From Pseudomonas sp. LP_7_YM (lineage in GTDB: Bacteria > Pseudomonadota > Gammaproteobacteria > Pseudomonadales > Pseudomonadaceae), in contig NZ_SOCT01000003.1 in NCBI RefSeq assembly GCF_004364435.1, positions 124,001 through 188,000 on the forward strand: a stretch of 64,000 nucleotides of DNA. The letters run 5' to 3'. Under the pieces are notes generated by a model. That model was not told where the DNA came from. It was given only the letters and a program-made list of their open reading frames with translations, and searched no databases. Shown piece after piece: positions 61,820 to 64,000 of this stretch. The number at the start of each line of letters is the position of its first letter. Position 1 is the first letter of the stretch. Position numbers and translations under genes: made by a program.

Positions 61820-63180
61820 ACACCTCCATCACTGCGTCACGCTCTTTGCGCACCCGCTTTACCGACAGCACCATCAGACTGTTCGAACGAACCATTCCGG
61901 ATCCATTCGTGCTGGCGATTTTCATCACCTTCATCGTCGCCGCCGCATCATGGCTGGTGGCACCGAATGCCTCGTTCGATGCACTGCTGGGTGGTTGGTA
62001 CAAAGGCTTGTGCAACATCTTCACCTTTGCCCTGCAAATCACTCTGGTGTTGGTGCTCGGCCATGCACTGGCCCATGCGCCGATCGTGCAGCGCTTCTTC
62101 ACACGTCTCGTGGCTCTGGCGCGCACCCCGGCTCAGGCGGGGGCGATGATCTTCCTCTGCGTGGCGATCACCTCGTTCTTCAACTGGGGATTTGGCCTGG
62201 TGCTCAGCGCCCTGCTCGCCCGGGAAATCGCCAAGCGCATGCGCGTGGATTTCGCCTGGATCGTTGCGGCGGGGTTCTCCGGCTGGGTGGTCTGGGCAGG
62301 CGGACTGTCCAGCTCCATCGTGCTGGCGCAGACCACGCCGGGCAATCCGATGAACGTCGTCGAGAAACTCACAGGACAGGTGCTTAGTATTGGCGACATG
62401 GTCTTCATGCCTTACAACATGGTGCCGACCATCGCCCTGCTGGTGATCATGCCCTTCGTGCTGGCGGCGTTGCGCCCCAGGGATGAAGACGCCGTTTTCC
62501 TCGATATGAGCAAGCACCCTGACCCGGAGCCGGCCCAACGGCCGCAGGGCAAGCGCAGCTTTGCGCAATTTTTAGAATACTCGCCGCTGGGCAGCGTTCT
62601 CATGGGATTGCTGGGGGTCGCGGTAGTGGGCTGGTCGTTCACCGGCCATTTGCAACTGTCCGGGGTCAACGGCGTGATCGTGAGCATGTTCACCCTGGGC
62701 ATCATCCTGCACGGCTACCCGCTGGCCTACGCCAATGCAGTCAAGGGTGCAGCCCGCCAAAGCGGCTCGATGATCCTGCAGTACCCGCTGTACGGTGGAA
62801 TCATGGGCATGATGGAAGCCACCGGTTTGCCAGGGGTTATCGCCAAGGGGTTCGTGGCGATTTCCACCACTCATACCCTGCCGTTCTGGAGCTATGTCTG
62901 TTCGCTGTTGGTAACCTTCCTGATTCCCAGTGGAGGCGGTCACTGGGCGGTGCAAGGCCCGTTCGCGATTCCGGCGGCGGTCGAGCTGCATGCATCGCTG
63001 TCAGCCACCACCATGGCGGTTGCGATGGGCGAGCAGGTGTCGAACATGATGCAACCGTTTTGGGCAGCTCCCGTGGTCGCCATGGCGGGGGTCGGTGTGC
63101 AGCGCGTGCTGGGCTTCACCTTCGTGACGTTCCTGGTGGCAGCCGTGGCCTATGGGTCGGCGTTGTTATGGCTGGTGTGA
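61816..63180 (+). CDS. Short-chain fatty acid transporter, AtoE family
   Basis: The product is 454 aa with about ten hydrophobic segments. Family features are FERTIPDPFVLAIFITFIVA near the N-terminus, FFNWGFGLVLSALLAREIAK and SGGGHWAVQGPFAIPAAVEL in the second half. AtoE/SCFA proteins import acetoacetate and similar short acids. In this cluster it could carry a related organic acid. It is preceded by a leader ORF and followed after 86 bases by an amidohydrolase gene. Confidence 0.9.
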   Translation: MNTSITASRSLRTRFTDSTIRLFERTIPDPFVLAIFITFIVAAASWLVAPNASFDALLGGWYKGLCNIFTFALQITLVLVLGHALAHAPIVQRFFTRLVALARTPAQAGAMIFLCVAITSFFNWGFGLVLSALLAREIAKRMRVDFAWIVAAGFSGWVVWAGGLSSSIVLAQTTPGNPMNVVEKLTGQVLSIGDMVFMPYNMVPTIALLVIMPFVLAALRPRDEDAVFLDMSKHPDPEPAQRPQGKRSFAQFLEYSPLGSVLMGLLGVAVVGWSFTGHLQLSGVNGVIVSMFTLGIILHGYPLAYANAVKGAARQSGSMILQYPLYGGIMGMMEATGLPGVIAKGFVAISTTHTLPFWSYVCSLLVTFLIPSGGGHWAVQGPFAIPAAVELHASLSATTMAVAMGEQVSNMMQPFWAAPVVAMAGVGVQRVLGFTFVTFLVAAVAYGSALLWLV

Positions 63181-63266
63181 GGGCAAGCCGCACGCCAGCC
63201 CCTTAAAAAGCATGCTGTCATCCCTCCTGGTTGAAACGTGAGATGTATGGACAAGAAGGTCAACCG

Positions 63267-64000
63267 ATGAAAAAACCCGCCTTCAAAGCACCGGCCAACA
63301 GTTGCGACGCGCATATCCATATTATCGACCCGCGCTTCGCCCCCGCCGATCCGGCGACAACCACGGCCCACGGCCAATCGATGGACGACTACAGCGGTGT
63401 ACGCACGCAGCTGGGCCTGCGCCGCGCCGTCATTGTTCAGCCCAAGCATTACGCCACCGACAACCGCTGCACCCTGAACGCCATCGCGCAAATGCGCGGC
63501 CAGGCCCGAGGCATTGCGGTGGTCGACACGAGCGTGACCGACAAGGCGTTGATTCGCCTGCATGAGGGTGGCATCCGGGGGCTTCGATTCAGCCTATGGA
63601 ACGCCGGTAATCAAGTGACCAGCGTCGACATGATCAAGCCGCTGGCCGAGCGCATTGCCGAGTTCGGCTGGCACGTGCAGATCCACATGGCTGCCGGGCA
63701 GATACTCGAACAGCAGACCTTGCTGGCAGCTCTGCCGGTGCCCGTGGTGTTCGATCACATGGGCCGTCTGCCGCCAGGCTCCGACGCCAGTCATCCGGCG
63801 TTGCGCTTCATGGCGCGACTTATCGATGCCGACAAGGCCTGGGTCAAACTCAGCGGGCCCTATCTCAATACCCTCGAAGGCGCTCCGCGCTACTCCGATG
63901 TCCGCAGCCTGGCCAGAAACCTCGTGACCCTGGCGCCGCAGCGCATGGTCTGGGGCAGCGACTGGCCCCACGTCACCGAAGCCCAAAAACCCGATGACGC
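63267..64000 (+). CDS. Amidohydrolase, PDC-hydrolase/lactonase-like (3' end outside window)
   Basis: At least 244 residues of a TIM-barrel amidohydrolase (COG3618-type) are visible. Metal-binding motif one is CDAHIHIIDP, then IHMAAGQI, VVFDHMGRLPPG and GSDWPHV. The family includes 2-pyrone-4,6-dicarboxylate hydrolase and sugar-acid lactonases, so it likely opens a lactone. AAGG sits eight bases before ATG 63267, and an in-frame ATG at 63243 is possible. The C-terminus is cut off by the window. Confidence 0.85.
   Translation, partial: MKKPAFKAPANSCDAHIHIIDPRFAPADPATTTAHGQSMDDYSGVRTQLGLRRAVIVQPKHYATDNRCTLNAIAQMRGQARGIAVVDTSVTDKALIRLHEGGIRGLRFSLWNAGNQVTSVDMIKPLAERIAEFGWHVQIHMAAGQILEQQTLLAALPVPVVFDHMGRLPPGSDASHPALRFMARLIDADKAWVKLSGPYLNTLEGAPRYSDVRSLARNLVTLAPQRMVWGSDWPHVTEAQKPDD

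Noticed and set aside
1..64000. CRISPR, prophage, insertion sequence or toxin-antitoxin module
   Set aside because: No repeat arrays, integrase, transposase, phage structural gene or recognisable toxin-antitoxin pair was seen.

Overview
The window reads as chromosomal DNA of a fluorescent pseudomonad, most likely from the Pseudomonas syringae group. This rests on a MexEF-OprN-type pump, an MvaT-family silencer, a glgA-treZ-malQ-treY-glgX trehalose/glucan cluster, Pseudomonas-type codon use and high GC. I see no rRNA, tRNA, CRISPR array, insertion sequence or prophage. Most of the window is core genome, with a few small lineage-specific genes and some decayed loci.

Layout. 0-5.7 kb: end of an RND efflux operon (mexF-oprN), a TPR protein, an AT-rich promoter region and an mvaT-like gene with a TTG start, then a candidate small RNA. 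5.7-14.5 kb: detoxification and redox genes (gloA, ahpC/ahpF, gor), a KfrA-type coiled-coil DNA-binding protein, a PAS hybrid histidine kinase and galU. 14.5-20.8 kb: small lipoproteins, a DUF1883 protein, alkB, two frame-disrupted genes and a soluble FIST-domain chemoreceptor. 21-26.2 kb: an operon for a GH15 hydrolase, a HAD phosphatase, zwf and gnd. 26.5-29.3 kb: a small basic protein, a CptA-like phosphoethanolamine transferase and a GNAT enzyme. 29.9-41 kb: glgA-treZ-malQ-treY-DUF2934-glgX, which polymerises glucose, cuts the chain from its reducing end to trehalose (TreY, TreZ), and reworks the short glucans (MalQ, GlgX).

41.7-47.2 kb: small enzymes (acetyltransferase, TSUP transporter, cupin, trans-aconitate methyltransferase, DJ-1/PfpI protein), hypothetical genes and a Fur-box-like palindrome. 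47.5-54 kb: a small GT2 glycosyltransferase, MntH, a copper-delivery operon (DUF2946-SCO-PCuAC), then a tightly overlapped operon of acyl-CoA dehydrogenase-like, PIG-L deacetylase and NodS-like methyltransferase genes. The GT2 gene plus that operon may form one uncharacterised glycoconjugate pathway. 54-56.6 kb: a GNAT gene with a tiny upstream partner, and an ABC-F gene frameshifted near its 3' end.

56.9-64 kb: a catabolic cluster of 2-hydroxycarboxylate transporter, CitE-like lyase, LysR regulator, CaiB/BaiF CoA-transferase, AtoE-like transporter and a PDC-hydrolase-like amidohydrolase (cut by the window end). Matching sequence motifs on both sides of lysR suggest both arms are under one regulator. 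The set fits uptake, CoA activation and retro-aldol cleavage of a citramalate- or malate-like acid. The substrate is an inference.
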